Assembly (NCBI GenBank): GCA_009774255.1
Contig: VSNK01000002.1
Coordinates: 17,566-81,565, forward strand
Length of the DNA: 64,000 nt
Source: Faecalicatena sp.
GTDB taxonomy: Bacteria; Bacillota; Clostridia; Lachnospirales; Lachnospiraceae
Direction: 5' to 3'
Position numbers and translations under genes: made by a program. This document shows, piece by piece, positions 45,122 through 55,899 of the stretch (positions are counted from its first letter, which is position 1; the number at the start of each line of letters is the position of its first letter). Under the pieces are notes generated by a model that was not told the origin of the DNA, ran no database searches, and saw only the letters and a list, made by a program, of their open reading frames with translations.

Positions 45122-46429
45122 TCACCGAAGGAGCTGCGCTGCCTGGCTGTCCGTATAATTCATATCATCGAACAGAGAGAGCTGCCGGTACGTCATGCCT
45201 GTCACGGTATCCGGAAGTCGCTCCTTTGTATTGAGCAGGTTCCGGGTAATGTAGTCTTCATCCAGCCTGGTGCGGTACATCATCTTTCCGCTACATGTCA
45301 GAAAATACAGCGCACGCTTCAGCACCACACCCATTTTCTTAAGATCTTCAAACTTCAGCACCCCCATCTGTCTGGCCTTCACGATACGCATGGCCGATTT
45401 CACCCCGATTCCCGGAACCCGAAGCAGCATATTGTAATCCGCCCGGTTCACCTCCACAGGGAACTGCTCCAGGTGCTTCAAAGCCCAATTGCACTTGGGA
45501 TCCAGAAAAATATTAAAATTCGGATGTTCTTCATCCAACAGCTCTTTTGCCTCAAAACGGTAAAACCGAAGCAGCCAGTCCGCCTGATACAGCCGATGCT
45601 CCCGCAAAAGCGGGGGACCCTCCCCTGTTCTGGCCGGCAATGCCTTGTCTTCATTCACTGCCACAAATGCGGAATAGAATACTCTCTTTAGCCCGAACTT
45701 CCGGTATAAAGCCTCCGCCACATTCAGAATCTGATAGTCGGTCTCAGGAGTTGCCCCGACAATCATCTGGGTACTCTGCCCTGCCGGCACGAACCGCGGC
45801 GCATTCTTATACACTACGATTTCCTGCTTATTCTCCTGCATCTTATTCTGTACCAGGCGCATCGGAGCAAGAATATTCTTCCTGTTCTTATGGGGCGCCA
45901 GGAGACGCAGCCCCTCGGCAGTGGGGAGTTCTAAATTCACACTCATCCGATCCGCCAGAAACCCTACCCTCTCAAGCAGCTTTGCATCCGTCCCCGGAAT
46001 CGCCTTCACATGGATATACCCCTGAAAATTGCATACCTTCCGCAGCCTGTAAAGCGTCGCATAGATCAACTCCATCGTATAATTAGGACTCTTCAAAATC
46101 CCGGAACTCAAAAACAGCCCCTCGATATAATTCCTCCGGTAAAACTCCATCGTCAGCGTGCAGACCTCCTCCGGTGTAAAAGAAGTCCTGACCACATCAT
46201 TGGACGAACGGTTGATACAATACTTGCAGTCATAGATACACTCATTGGTAAATAAGATCTTCAGCAAGCAGATGCATCTGCCGTCCGAAGAAAAGCTGTG
46301 GCAGAGACCCGCCGCCCGGCAGTTTCCCATCCCCGTCCCATCCCCCTTGCGGTCTACCCCGCTGGACGTACAGGCCACATCATACTTCGCCGCATCTGAT
46401 AAAATCTGCAGCTTATCATACATGGACAT
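45122..46429 (-). CDS. Putative DNA modification/repair radical SAM protein (TIGR03916)
   Basis: About 435 residues. Radical SAM core with CIYDCKYC (Cys-x3-Cys-x2-Cys) after LKILFTNE; N-terminal SDAAKYDVACTSSGVDRKG is characteristic. The C-terminus has a helix-hairpin-helix, LLRVPGIGVKSAMRIVKAR, which supports DNA binding. The open frame starts with a GTG at 46462; the ATG at 46427-46429 is preferred because alignment begins at MSMYDKLQILSDAAKYD, though its ribosome site is weak. It is first in a two-gene operon behind a promoter bracketed by LexA-like boxes. The substrate is not known. Confidence 0.9.
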   Translation of the reverse strand: MSMYDKLQILSDAAKYDVACTSSGVDRKGDGTGMGNCRAAGLCHSFSSDGRCICLLKILFTNECIYDCKYCINRSSNDVVRTSFTPEEVCTLTMEFYRRNYIEGLFLSSGILKSPNYTMELIYATLYRLRKVCNFQGYIHVKAIPGTDAKLLERVGFLADRMSVNLELPTAEGLRLLAPHKNRKNILAPMRLVQNKMQENKQEIVVYKNAPRFVPAGQSTQMIVGATPETDYQILNVAEALYRKFGLKRVFYSAFVAVNEDKALPARTGEGPPLLREHRLYQADWLLRFYRFEAKELLDEEHPNFNIFLDPKCNWALKHLEQFPVEVNRADYNMLLRVPGIGVKSAMRIVKARQMGVLKFEDLKKMGVVLKRALYFLTCSGKMMYRTRLDEDYITRNLLNTKERLPDTVTGMTYRQLSLFDDMNYTDSQAAQLLR

Positions 46430-46491
46430 CTGAACCTGAATCTTCTCCGACAACTCCCTCACACCTTCTTTTCTCAGAGCACTTTATCAAT

Positions 46492-46618
46492 TATACTCAC
46501 GGCCGATGAAATCTGCCGTGAGTATCGCGCCAGCCGCAGCCGCAAAGCGGCATAATTCCTCATGCGGCTGTGCGCATCACATGATACTGTACGGCAGATT
46601 TATCTGGCGTTCAGTATA
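46492..46618. mobile_element. Dispersed palindromic element, family B copy 2 (127 bp)
   Basis: Ends TATACTCACGGC and GCGTTCAGTATA. It includes the 11-base segment missing in copy 1 (GATGAAATCTG within the left hairpin). It lies in the leader between the SOS-type promoter and the radical SAM start, so it would be transcribed. Confidence 0.78.
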
Positions 46619-46623
46619 GATTC

Positions 46624-46696
46624 AAAACATTTGTTCTTTTTTTAATGATAACATACCTCCTTGATGATTGCAAGCACTTTTTCGAACTAACGTTCT
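46624..46696 (-). promoter_or_regulatory. Sigma-A promoter with two flanking LexA (SOS) boxes upstream of the radical SAM/DUF4130 operon
   Basis: Minus-strand -35 TTGCAA (46668-46673), 17-base spacer, -10 TATCAT (46645-46650). A box CGAACTAACGTTCT (46683-46696) lies ten bases upstream of the -35, with the core GAAC-N4-GTTC intact. A second, AAACATTTGTTC (46625-46636), with one core mismatch, covers the expected transcription start. The Firmicute LexA/DinR consensus is CGAAC-N4-GTTC-like. Damage-inducible control is inferred. Confidence 0.68.
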
Positions 46697-46796
46697 TTTC
46701 TCATTTACAAAAAAAGCCGCCACTATACTCCATGTAATGACAGCTATTTCTTTTTTCCGGAAAATAAAGGATTGAAAGCACAGCAAATTTTTTTAC

Positions 46797-46850
46797 ACCA
46801 ATTAAAAAGAGTGCAAAGCCCTTGATCATTCAATAAAGACTTTACACTCT
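46797..46850 (-). terminator. Intrinsic terminator of leuS
   Basis: On the minus strand AGAGTGTAAAG (46840-46850) pairs with CTTTGCACTCT (46808-46818), one mismatch, followed by a TTTTTAATT tract. Loop about 21 bases. The remaining bases up to 46961 hold nothing recognisable. Confidence 0.75.
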
Positions 46851-46961
46851 GATTTTGATCACTCTTTTATCCTGTCAAGCTCTGTCAGATTTACACCTGC
46901 TATAGTTAGAAAGCTTTTTAGATAGATATAATCATTTTTCAAGCTTTCATTCCCGTCTGTT

Positions 46962-49394
<2,433 letters not shown>

Positions 49395-49453
49395 CTCCTT
49401 TTTTCCTTCCTTTCCTGATTACCGTAAAGTAAAATCCATATTTTCCCAAATAG

Positions 49454-49491
49454 AATAAAAAGCCCTTTCTTCCTTAAGAGACGAAAGGGCT
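49454..49491 (-). terminator. Leader terminator (attenuator candidate) upstream of leuS
   Basis: On the minus strand AGCCCTTTC (49483-49491) pairs with GAAAGGGCT (49461-49469), followed by TTTTTATT. It lies 60 bases upstream of the leuS ATG inside the transcribed leader. A competing pairing exists: AAGAGAC (49497-49503) with GTCTCTT in the terminator loop (49476-49482). No T-box consensus is present. Confidence 0.78.
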
Positions 49492-49539
49492 TCAAAGTCT
49501 CTTCATATACGTCTTCATAATATACGTCTTCATATACGT
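49492..49539 (-). promoter_or_regulatory. leuS leader: three tandem repeats and a 13-codon leader-peptide candidate
   Basis: Repeats CTTCATATACGT, CTTCATAATATACGT and CTTCATATACGT occupy 49501-49539 (plus strand). On the minus strand they encode an ORF at 49492-49533, MKTYIMKTYMKRL, whose last sense codon is Leu (CTT) next to TGA. The ATG is about 5 bases from the predicted transcription start, so it would be translated as a leaderless ORF if at all. Function is speculative. Confidence 0.4.
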
Positions 49540-49543
49540 TGTT

Positions 49544-49572
49544 ATTATAAAAAGAATATGAATATAAGTCAA
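49544..49572 (-). promoter_or_regulatory. Promoter of leuS
   Basis: Minus-strand -35 TTGACT (49567-49572), 17-base spacer, -10 TATAAT (49544-49549). Predicted transcription start near 49537, giving a leader of about 143 bases containing the repeats and hairpin. Confidence 0.75.
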
Positions 49573-49611
49573 GTCATTTTTCACCTTGCCTGTTCCAGAC
49601 ATTTGCCGAAG

Positions 49612-49754
49612 GTTACAGTTCACTGGCTAGCCAGCGAACTGTAACGAATCCGGCCTATTTAAAGTTGCCTTACGGCAAGAGGCCGGATTCCAGCCCCAGT
49701 ACATACTGGCCTGTGACCGTGCAGCGTGGTACACGGTCCGGAGTGAACAGTAAC
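49612..49754 (-). mobile_element. MITE-like element, family A copy 5 (143 bp), second subfamily, 9-bp target duplication
   Basis: Starts GTTACAGTTCACTGG, ends GGAGTGAACAGTAAC; interior nearly identical to copy 4. TTGCCGAAG lies at both edges (49603-49611 and 49755-49763), a perfect 9-bp direct repeat (8-bp registers do not match). It is about 40 bases upstream of the leuS promoter and 53 bases from the ZIP gene stop. Confidence 0.88.
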
Positions 49755-49806
49755 TTGCCGAAGGCCGTGCTTTGATCAGGCATACCCGGCACCTCTGTCC
49801 GCCATT

Positions 49807-50634
49807 TTATCCAAGAGCCACATCCAGGATCATCATCAAGGCAAACCCGGCCGCTGCCCCGATTGTCCCAATACTAGAATGTTTTCCAGTCTGGGACTCG
49901 GGCACCAGCTCTTCCACCACCACGTAGATCATGGCTCCAGCCGCAAATGCCAGCAGATAAGGCAGCACCGGCAGCACCAGCCGTATGAGAAGGATCGTGA
50001 TCCATGCCGCCATCGGTTCTACGGCTCCTGAAGCAGTGCCATATAAAAAAGCTTTCTTTCTTGACATCCCTTCCCCTCGAAGCGGCATGGATATGATCGC
50101 ACCCTCCGGAAAATTCTGTACCGCGATCCCCACTGCCAGAACAAATGCCCCGGCCAGGGATATCAGCGCATTCTCGCTCATCACTCCGGCGAAGGTGACA
50201 CCTACCGCCATGCCCTCAGGGATATTATGCAGAGTAACCGCCAGGACAAGCATCGCCGTCTTTTTTCGAATCCTTTCACATGCCGGATCCCCGGCACAAC
50301 CCGTTCCTTTGCATCTCTCCATGATCCCCTCCGCATCTGCCTCCGCCTGATATATATGGGGCGTCAAAGCATCCAGCAGCAATAAAAATCCCATTCCCAT
50401 TAAAAAACCGACGGTTGCCGGTACCCAGGCGATCCCCCCCTGTTCCTCGGACATCTCGATTGATGGGATCAAAAGCGACCAGACTGAAGCCGCGATCATA
50501 ACCCCGGACGCAAATCCAAGCAAAGCTTTCTGCAGACGTTCATTCATTTCATTACGCAGAAAAAATACCATAGCCGCCCCTAACGTGGTTCCGGCAAAAG
50601 GAATCAGGATTCCGAGCAGTATATTCCATTCCAT
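49807..50634 (-). CDS. ZIP-family divalent metal transporter
   Basis: 275 residues, eight transmembrane segments. Probably imports Zn2+ or related divalent ions. TM4 motif VTLHNIPEGMAVGVTFAG and TM5 VGIAVQNFPEGAIISMPLRGEG are the ZIP metal-site signatures. A Cys-rich cytoplasmic loop (GIMERCKGTGCAGDPACERI) lies between TM3 and TM4. The frame is open to 50751, but the ATG at 50632-50634 is chosen: GGGGGA lies upstream and the extra codons run through a family C remnant. Most like GufA/ZupT-type ZIPs. Confidence 0.93.
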   Translation of the reverse strand: MEWNILLGILIPFAGTTLGAAMVFFLRNEMNERLQKALLGFASGVMIAASVWSLLIPSIEMSEEQGGIAWVPATVGFLMGMGFLLLLDALTPHIYQAEADAEGIMERCKGTGCAGDPACERIRKKTAMLVLAVTLHNIPEGMAVGVTFAGVMSENALISLAGAFVLAVGIAVQNFPEGAIISMPLRGEGMSRKKAFLYGTASGAVEPMAAWITILLIRLVLPVLPYLLAFAAGAMIYVVVEELVPESQTGKHSSIGTIGAAAGFALMMILDVALG

Positions 50635-50661
50635 ATCAGAAGATTTCCCCCATTCGTATCG

Positions 50662-50699
50662 AAGGATCTGTCTTAAATAAACTTTCGTGACAGCTCCTA
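50662..50699. repeat. Miniature internally deleted family C element
   Basis: AAGGATCTGTCTTAAATAAA followed directly by CTTTCGTGACAGCTCCTAA: the two termini of family C (AAGGAACTGT...AAATAACTT and GTGACAGTTCCTAA) joined without the core. It lies just upstream of the ZIP start. Confidence 0.5.
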
Positions 50700-50739
50700 A
50701 ATTCGTTGTCATCTTATGATATGCACGAACACTGGTTTC

Positions 50740-50773
50740 GTTACAGTTCACTGCCCAGCCAGCGAACTGTAAC
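50740..50773. repeat. Solo left end of family A (34-bp palindrome)
   Basis: GTTACAGTTCACTGCCCAGC followed by CAGCGAACTGTAAC. It corresponds to the first 34 bases of copies 4 and 5, itself an inverted repeat. Located between the divergent ZIP and P-loop genes. No exact flanking duplication. Confidence 0.65.
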
Positions 50774-50799
50774 CCAGTTTATTTTTATCCTTTTTTTAG

Positions 50800-50828
50800 T
50801 TGTCCAATTCCCTGCTTTAGTGTATAAT
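50800..50828 (+). promoter_or_regulatory. Promoter of the small P-loop gene
   Basis: -35 TTGTCC (50800-50805), 17-base spacer, -10 TATAAT (50823-50828), 67 bases upstream of the ATG. Confidence 0.65.
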
Positions 50829-50894
50829 AGATTTTAAGAGATTTGAGGAGTGACAATTACTCAAAAATACATCTACATAAAGGAGAGATTCGTC

Positions 50895-51317
50895 ATGGTA
50901 TACTTAATAACAGGCCCGAAAGGCAGCGGAAAGACCCAGCAAATCATCGAACTTGCCAATGAAAAGGTAAAGACTTCCAACGGAAACGTCGTACTCATCA
51001 AAAAAAGTCATCGAGACACCTCAAGCGTCAATTTCAACATCCGGGCCATCTGCATGGCTGATTACAACGATATCAGAACATTAGAGGAACTGGTCGGATT
51101 CTTATACGGCATGGTAGCAGGCAATCACGATATTGAGACCATCTTCATAGACGGAGTATTAAAACAGGTAGATATTACCGTTGACAATCTGCCTGTATTT
51201 TTACAGAAGATTGACAAGATTTCCAAAGATAACAAGATTGAATTTTATGTGAGCGTAAGCCTGGAGAGGGATAAGTTTCCGGAGATTGAGAATCTGGAAT
51301 ATGAGATCCTCAGTTAA
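50895..51317 (+). CDS. Small P-loop protein of unknown function
   Basis: 140 residues. Walker A at the very N-terminus (VYLITGPKGSGKTQQIIELA) and a Walker B-like IETIFIDGVLKQVDIT near residue 85; the rest includes KIDKISKDNKIEFYVSVSL. It resembles a minimal ATPase or nucleotide kinase fold but I cannot assign a family function. ATG 50895 has AAAGGAGA 8 bases upstream; an earlier in-frame ATG at 50850 lacks one. Monocistronic, with its own promoter and a strong terminator. Confidence 0.85.
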   Translation: MVYLITGPKGSGKTQQIIELANEKVKTSNGNVVLIKKSHRDTSSVNFNIRAICMADYNDIRTLEELVGFLYGMVAGNHDIETIFIDGVLKQVDITVDNLPVFLQKIDKISKDNKIEFYVSVSLERDKFPEIENLEYEILS

Positions 51318-51356
51318 TCAATGCCCTGTATATAAAGACCGTTACGATTTTACATC

Positions 51357-51393
51357 AAAAAAGAAAACCTGCCCGATGCAGGTTTTCTTTTTT
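51357..51393. terminator. Bidirectional intrinsic terminator
   Basis: AAAAAAGAAAACCTGC (51357-51372) pairs with GCAGGTTTTCTTTTTT (51378-51393) around CCGAT. It terminates the P-loop gene and the convergent membrane-protein gene. Confidence 0.93.
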
Positions 51394-51399
51394 GATCTT

Positions 51400-53052
51400 T
51401 CATTCTACTTCCGGTTCCTCCGCCGCTTCCTGACCGGCCGCGGCTTTTGTTTCCCCATTCAGCGAAAGGACCGTATTGGTTTCCTCTCCTTCTTTATACT
51501 CTATGGTTACTTTGTCTCCCACATCATATCCTATGATGCTGATATACTCTGCGATCGAAATATCGAAAATATCATCGGAGCCTTCCAGCATGACAAAGTA
51601 ATGGGAATTTCCGTCAATCACGCCCTGCACGATCCGGCTGATCGCCGCGGTAATTTTCCGGATCTCCCTGGTATCCTCCGCCACAGTCTTGATCCCGTTC
51701 TCATACATCAGATCCGTATAGTTCTCTTCACAGGCACCGACCGTATCCCCGATCGCCACGATCTGATACTTCTGTACGTTCACCATGGCATACTTTTTCA
51801 CCAGTCCCGCATCATCCTTCAATGCGATAAAGTACGTCGGCTCCCCTGATATATTCAGCAATAGCGGAAATGTCGCCTGATACTTCAGGTTCTGCACCTG
51901 ACCTTCCGCGGAAGACATGGCAGAGGTCTCCGTAGCCCCCTCAATCGCATAGAATTTAGTCTCCATGGTCCTCTGGTTCATGAGCACAAACCCTACGTTG
52001 GATTGATCACCGCTCACTGAGGTCACGCCTGTATAGACCCATACGTCATCGTCAATGGCCAGATAATTATAGCCATTGGTCGTCCTCAGGCAGTCCTTCT
52101 GTCCCAGAATACTGTTGAAATAGCCATGCTTCAACGTTCCGTAATAATCATACAGCTCGACCAGAAGATCCGCGGAATATGCCCGGTCGATCCACTCCGG
52201 CACCTCATCAATCGAATAATCCTTTGTCTCACCTGTGATCGCGTTGCATAAAACCACTCTCCCTACCGTGATACCGCCGAATAAACCAATATTGTATTTC
52301 CGCACCGGACAGATCCAGTAGGGAACTCCGTCATCATCAACCTCAAAACTCAGTTCATTGAAAATATATGTCGGATACCGAAAACGCAGATGCCGGTAAA
52401 TATTTCGGTTGAAATGATCGCTTGTCGTATATTTCATTCCCTCGCTTAATTTCACCAGTTCCGTGTTCTGTGTAGCCATGTCAATTTTGATATAGGCCGG
52501 AATGCCCTCCCGCAGATTCGTAAACCATTTGATCAGGCTCGCATAGCGGAGAGGGGACACACGGACAGGCCGATCCTGATAATTGATCTGGCTGTACAGG
52601 TCATCCACCTCGAACTGAGAAACCATATCCACCATGCTTCCCATCTTCCGATTGCCCAGAATCTGAGCGGAATCCCGGTCTAAAAGGGGAATCTGGTCAA
52701 AAGAAAGCTCCTCAATATCCTTGGTAAACTCCCCGTTCTGTACATTCAGAAGCTTCTGATACTTTTTCGCGTTCACGATCGGCGAAGACAGCAGGGAGCC
52801 AATCAGATAAGCCAGTACCAGAAGGATGATGAGCCCTTCAATGATCTTAAAGCCTTTTAACTTTTTTAATGTATATCGGTCAGGCTTTTTTTTGAAAATA
52901 TAGAGCGCAGCCACAATCAGCATCACGATGATCATAAACATCCACAGATCCGCCGAATGCAGATTCAGCGCAGGCAGCGCCGCATAATAATAAGCTGCCG
53001 CCAGGATCACGACTGCCAGAACCGCGATCAATTTTAACTTTCCTTTTTTCAT
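51400..53052 (-). CDS. Membrane protein with large extracytoplasmic domain, function unknown
   Basis: 550 residues. Three N-terminal hydrophobic segments (LIAVLAVVILAAAYYYAAL; WMFMIIVMLIVAALYIF; IIEGLIILLVLAYLIGSLL), then about 450 residues outside: LLDRDSAQILGNRKMGSMVD, YWICPVRKYNIGLFGGITVG, GYNYLAIDDDVWVYTGVTS. A small beta-rich end (VQGVIDGNSHYFVMLEG ... VGDKVTIEYKEGEETN) and an acidic tail close it. The ATG at 53050-53052 follows GGAGG by 4 bases. It lies 34 bases after trkH in the same direction. I do not recognise the family; context suggests an envelope role with the K+ uptake system. Confidence 0.82.
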   Translation of the reverse strand: MKKGKLKLIAVLAVVILAAAYYYAALPALNLHSADLWMFMIIVMLIVAALYIFKKKPDRYTLKKLKGFKIIEGLIILLVLAYLIGSLLSSPIVNAKKYQKLLNVQNGEFTKDIEELSFDQIPLLDRDSAQILGNRKMGSMVDMVSQFEVDDLYSQINYQDRPVRVSPLRYASLIKWFTNLREGIPAYIKIDMATQNTELVKLSEGMKYTTSDHFNRNIYRHLRFRYPTYIFNELSFEVDDDGVPYWICPVRKYNIGLFGGITVGRVVLCNAITGETKDYSIDEVPEWIDRAYSADLLVELYDYYGTLKHGYFNSILGQKDCLRTTNGYNYLAIDDDVWVYTGVTSVSGDQSNVGFVLMNQRTMETKFYAIEGATETSAMSSAEGQVQNLKYQATFPLLLNISGEPTYFIALKDDAGLVKKYAMVNVQKYQIVAIGDTVGACEENYTDLMYENGIKTVAEDTREIRKITAAISRIVQGVIDGNSHYFVMLEGSDDIFDISIAEYISIIGYDVGDKVTIEYKEGEETNTVLSLNGETKAAAGQEAAEEPEVE

Positions 53053-53085
53053 AAATCCTCCATTCCGCCGCAAAAAAACAACGGC

Positions 53086-54531
53086 TTAAAATTTTCTCCG
53101 CCAGAGTTCCGGGGACAGCAGCAGCAGATAGGGGAAGATCTCCAGCCTGCCCACCAGCATATCCACACAAAAGATCAGTTTCGACAAGGCAGAAAACTGA
53201 GAAAAGTTCTCTACCGCTCCCACCGCGGAGATCCCCGGCCCCACATTGTTCAAGGTGGTCAAAACGGCACTGAAAGAGGTTCCGAAATCAAAATTATTGA
53301 TAGATACCAGAAGTACGGAAAACAGCATGATCATAATATAGCAGATGAAATAAGTATATACACCGCTCATCGTCTCCCTGCTGATCCTTCTTCCGTTCAC
53401 CCTGACAATGGTCACCGCCTTGGGATGCAGCATCCTTTTGGTCTCTTGTTTGATACTCTTTAACAGGATCATCAGGCGCGACACCTTGATTCCGCCGCCG
53501 GTAGAACCGGCACAGGCTCCTACGACCATAAGCCCCAGCAGAATTGCCTTGGAAAATTCCGGCCATTGGTTCCAGTCCGCCGTACAGAATCCCGTGGTGG
53601 TGATGATTGCGCCCACCTGAAAGGAAGCGTAGCGAAACGCATGGACCACGCTGCCGTACTGATGCAGAATATCTGCCGTAATCAACGCCACCGCACCGGC
53701 AATGATCCCCAGGTACACATGCAGCTCTTCATTTTTCAAAGCTTCCTTCCACTTGTGCATACAGACCAGAAAATACAGGTTGAAATTCACGCCGAACAAG
53801 ATCATAAATACAGTGATTACACCGTCAATATATGCACTGTTATAGTAGGCCACGCTGGAATTTCTGTTGGAAAAGCCGCCGGTCCCCGCCGTGCTGAACG
53901 CATGGAGCAGGGCATCATAAAAGCTCATTCCTCCAAACAGAAGAAATACCACTTCCACGGCTGTCAGAACAAAATACATGGCATACAGGATCTGTGCTGT
54001 CGTCCTGGCGCGTGGAACCAGCTTATCTGCTTCCGGCCCCGGAACCTCCGCGCGCATCAGATGCATGGAATTTTCATCATCCAGTGAAGTCAGCATCATG
54101 ACAAAGACAAGCACGCCCATACCACCGATCCAGTGTGTCAGGCTCCGCCAGAAAGACATTCCCTTTGGAAGCGCCTCTATATCCGTCAGGATCGTAGAGC
54201 CCGTCGTCGTGAAGCCGGACACGGTCTCAAAAAAAGCGTCCAGATAACTGGGAATGCTTCCCGAAAGAAAAAACGGGAGCGCCCCGAAGAGGGACCACAG
54301 GATCCAGGCCGATCCCACGATCAACAGCCCTTCCTTTTTATAGATCCGCTTATTTTCAGGCTTCTTTCTGCCTGTCAGAAAATAAATGATAAAAAGTGCC
54401 CCGCTGACCACTGCAAAATGCAGCGCGCTCTCTTCCCTGTAAATAAATGCTACCAGGGCCGGTATCAGAAGAAGCGCCCCCTCCACTCCCAGCATCTTAC
54501 TTATGATATACACTGTCATTCTATTATTCAT
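53086..54531 (-). CDS. trkH: Trk-type potassium uptake membrane subunit
   Basis: 481 residues, four pore-loop repeats of the TrkH/KtrB superfamily with selectivity-filter glycines: SGFTTTGSTI, STAGTGGFSNRN, ITTTGFCTADWNQWPE and LNNVGPG. Forms the K+-translocating dimer controlled by cytoplasmic TrkA. Starts 8 bases after trkA, same strand. Length and motifs fit bacterial TrkH rather than KtrB. Confidence 0.95.
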   Translation of the reverse strand: MNNRMTVYIISKMLGVEGALLLIPALVAFIYREESALHFAVVSGALFIIYFLTGRKKPENKRIYKKEGLLIVGSAWILWSLFGALPFFLSGSIPSYLDAFFETVSGFTTTGSTILTDIEALPKGMSFWRSLTHWIGGMGVLVFVMMLTSLDDENSMHLMRAEVPGPEADKLVPRARTTAQILYAMYFVLTAVEVVFLLFGGMSFYDALLHAFSTAGTGGFSNRNSSVAYYNSAYIDGVITVFMILFGVNFNLYFLVCMHKWKEALKNEELHVYLGIIAGAVALITADILHQYGSVVHAFRYASFQVGAIITTTGFCTADWNQWPEFSKAILLGLMVVGACAGSTGGGIKVSRLMILLKSIKQETKRMLHPKAVTIVRVNGRRISRETMSGVYTYFICYIMIMLFSVLLVSINNFDFGTSFSAVLTTLNNVGPGISAVGAVENFSQFSALSKLIFCVDMLVGRLEIFPYLLLLSPELWRRKF

Positions 54532-54539
54532 GTCCGCAC

Positions 54540-55898
54540 CTACAACAAAATATCCTCAATATCCTGAATCTGTTTTTTCATCGTGATCACAATTACATTA
54601 TCCCCCACCTGAATGCTGTCATCCCCGTTAGGGATGATGATCTGCCATTTTCTTGCAATACAGGCAATCAGGTTATTCGGCTTTAATGACAATTCCTTCA
54701 ACGGGATATCCGTATATCTTGTCTTTGCTTTTACAATAAATTCCAGTGCTTCCACCTTGTCATCCACCAGCTGGTACATGGTCTCCACATTGGCGCTGCC
54801 CTGAGAGTTGCGCCATGCCCGCACATAGCTCAGTATGGCATCCGCGGTGACTGTCTTCGCGGATACGACACTGTCCAGGCCAAAGTCCTCGATCATCCGC
54901 ACCCGCTGATCCTCATTCACCTTCAGAATGATCTTGGATACCCCCTGGCTCTTGGCGAACAGAGACATGATGATATTTTCCTCATCCATACCGGTCAGAG
55001 CAATAAATGCATCCGCATCCTGTATGCCCTCTTCTATGAGAAGGTCATGGTTCGTGGCGTCACCATTGATGATCGTCGCTTTGGGAAGCATCTCGCAGAG
55101 TCCTTCGCATTTCTCCTTATTCTTCTCAATGATCTTGACCTGCATTCCGATATTGATCAGTTGGAGGGCAAGATAAAAACTCGATCTTCCTCCGCCACAG
55201 ATCATCACGTTCTTGATCTTGATCTTCCGGTAGCCCAGCAGCTTGAAGAATTGGCTGATCTCCTTATGGGACGCGGCCACATGCAGACGATCCCCCGCCT
55301 GTACGACATAATCCCCGTCCGGGATCACCACATTTTCCCCCCGTTCCGCGGCACAGACCAGGATTTTTATTTGAAAACGGTTATACATCTCGGCCAGAGA
55401 CATCCCCAGCAGTTTACTCTCGTTGGAAATCGGAAATTCGATCAGTTCCACCCTGCCTTTGACAAATGTCTCGATCTTGCTTGCGTTTGGAAACAAGATC
55501 AGGCGGGAAATCTCCTCCGCCATGGTCAGTTCCGGGTTCACCGCCATACTCAGGCGCAGATCCTCCTTCAGGATATCGATCTGTCTGTAATAGATCGGAT
55601 TCCGTACACGTGCAATCGTATTTCTCGCTCCGATTCGCTTTGCGATCAGACAGCTCAGCATATTGCACTCGTCCGTAGATGTGCAGGCAATGACCAGATC
55701 CGCCTCCGGTATCCCGGCACTCTTCTGAATCTCCACACTGCCGCCTTCCCCGTGTACACAGATGATATCCATACGGTTCATGGCATCCAGGAGCTTTTCC
55801 TCATTATTGTCGATCAAAACCACATCGTACTCTTCCGCGGAGAGTTGTCTGGCAAGCTTATAGCCTACTTTTCCGTCTCCAATAATCACTATCTTCAT
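54540..55898 (-). CDS. trkA: Trk potassium uptake regulator, two RCK units
   Basis: 452 residues. Two tandem RCK (TrkA-N plus TrkA-C) units: NAD-binding GDGKVGYKLARQLS with acidic end of strand 2 VVLIDNNEEKL; second unit ICGGGRSSFYLALQLI with VKIIEKNKEKC. It gates TrkH in response to nucleotides and possibly cyclic di-AMP. ATG begins one base after the recN stop, implying coupling. Confidence 0.95.
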   Translation of the reverse strand: MKIVIIGDGKVGYKLARQLSAEEYDVVLIDNNEEKLLDAMNRMDIICVHGEGGSVEIQKSAGIPEADLVIACTSTDECNMLSCLIAKRIGARNTIARVRNPIYYRQIDILKEDLRLSMAVNPELTMAEEISRLILFPNASKIETFVKGRVELIEFPISNESKLLGMSLAEMYNRFQIKILVCAAERGENVVIPDGDYVVQAGDRLHVAASHKEISQFFKLLGYRKIKIKNVMICGGGRSSFYLALQLINIGMQVKIIEKNKEKCEGLCEMLPKATIINGDATNHDLLIEEGIQDADAFIALTGMDEENIIMSLFAKSQGVSKIILKVNEDQRVRMIEDFGLDSVVSAKTVTADAILSYVRAWRNSQGSANVETMYQLVDDKVEALEFIVKAKTRYTDIPLKELSLKPNNLIACIARKWQIIIPNGDDSIQVGDNVIVITMKKQIQDIEDILL

Positions 55899-55899
55899 T

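Noticed and set aside
49395..49611. T-box riboswitch before leuS
   Set aside because: The AGGGTGGNACCGCG-type antiterminator sequence and specifier-loop architecture are absent; the leader is short with a simple terminator.
50635..50751. N-terminal extension of the ZIP transporter
   Set aside because: The codons read through repeat remnants of families C and A; the first transmembrane segment starts right after the ATG at 50634.
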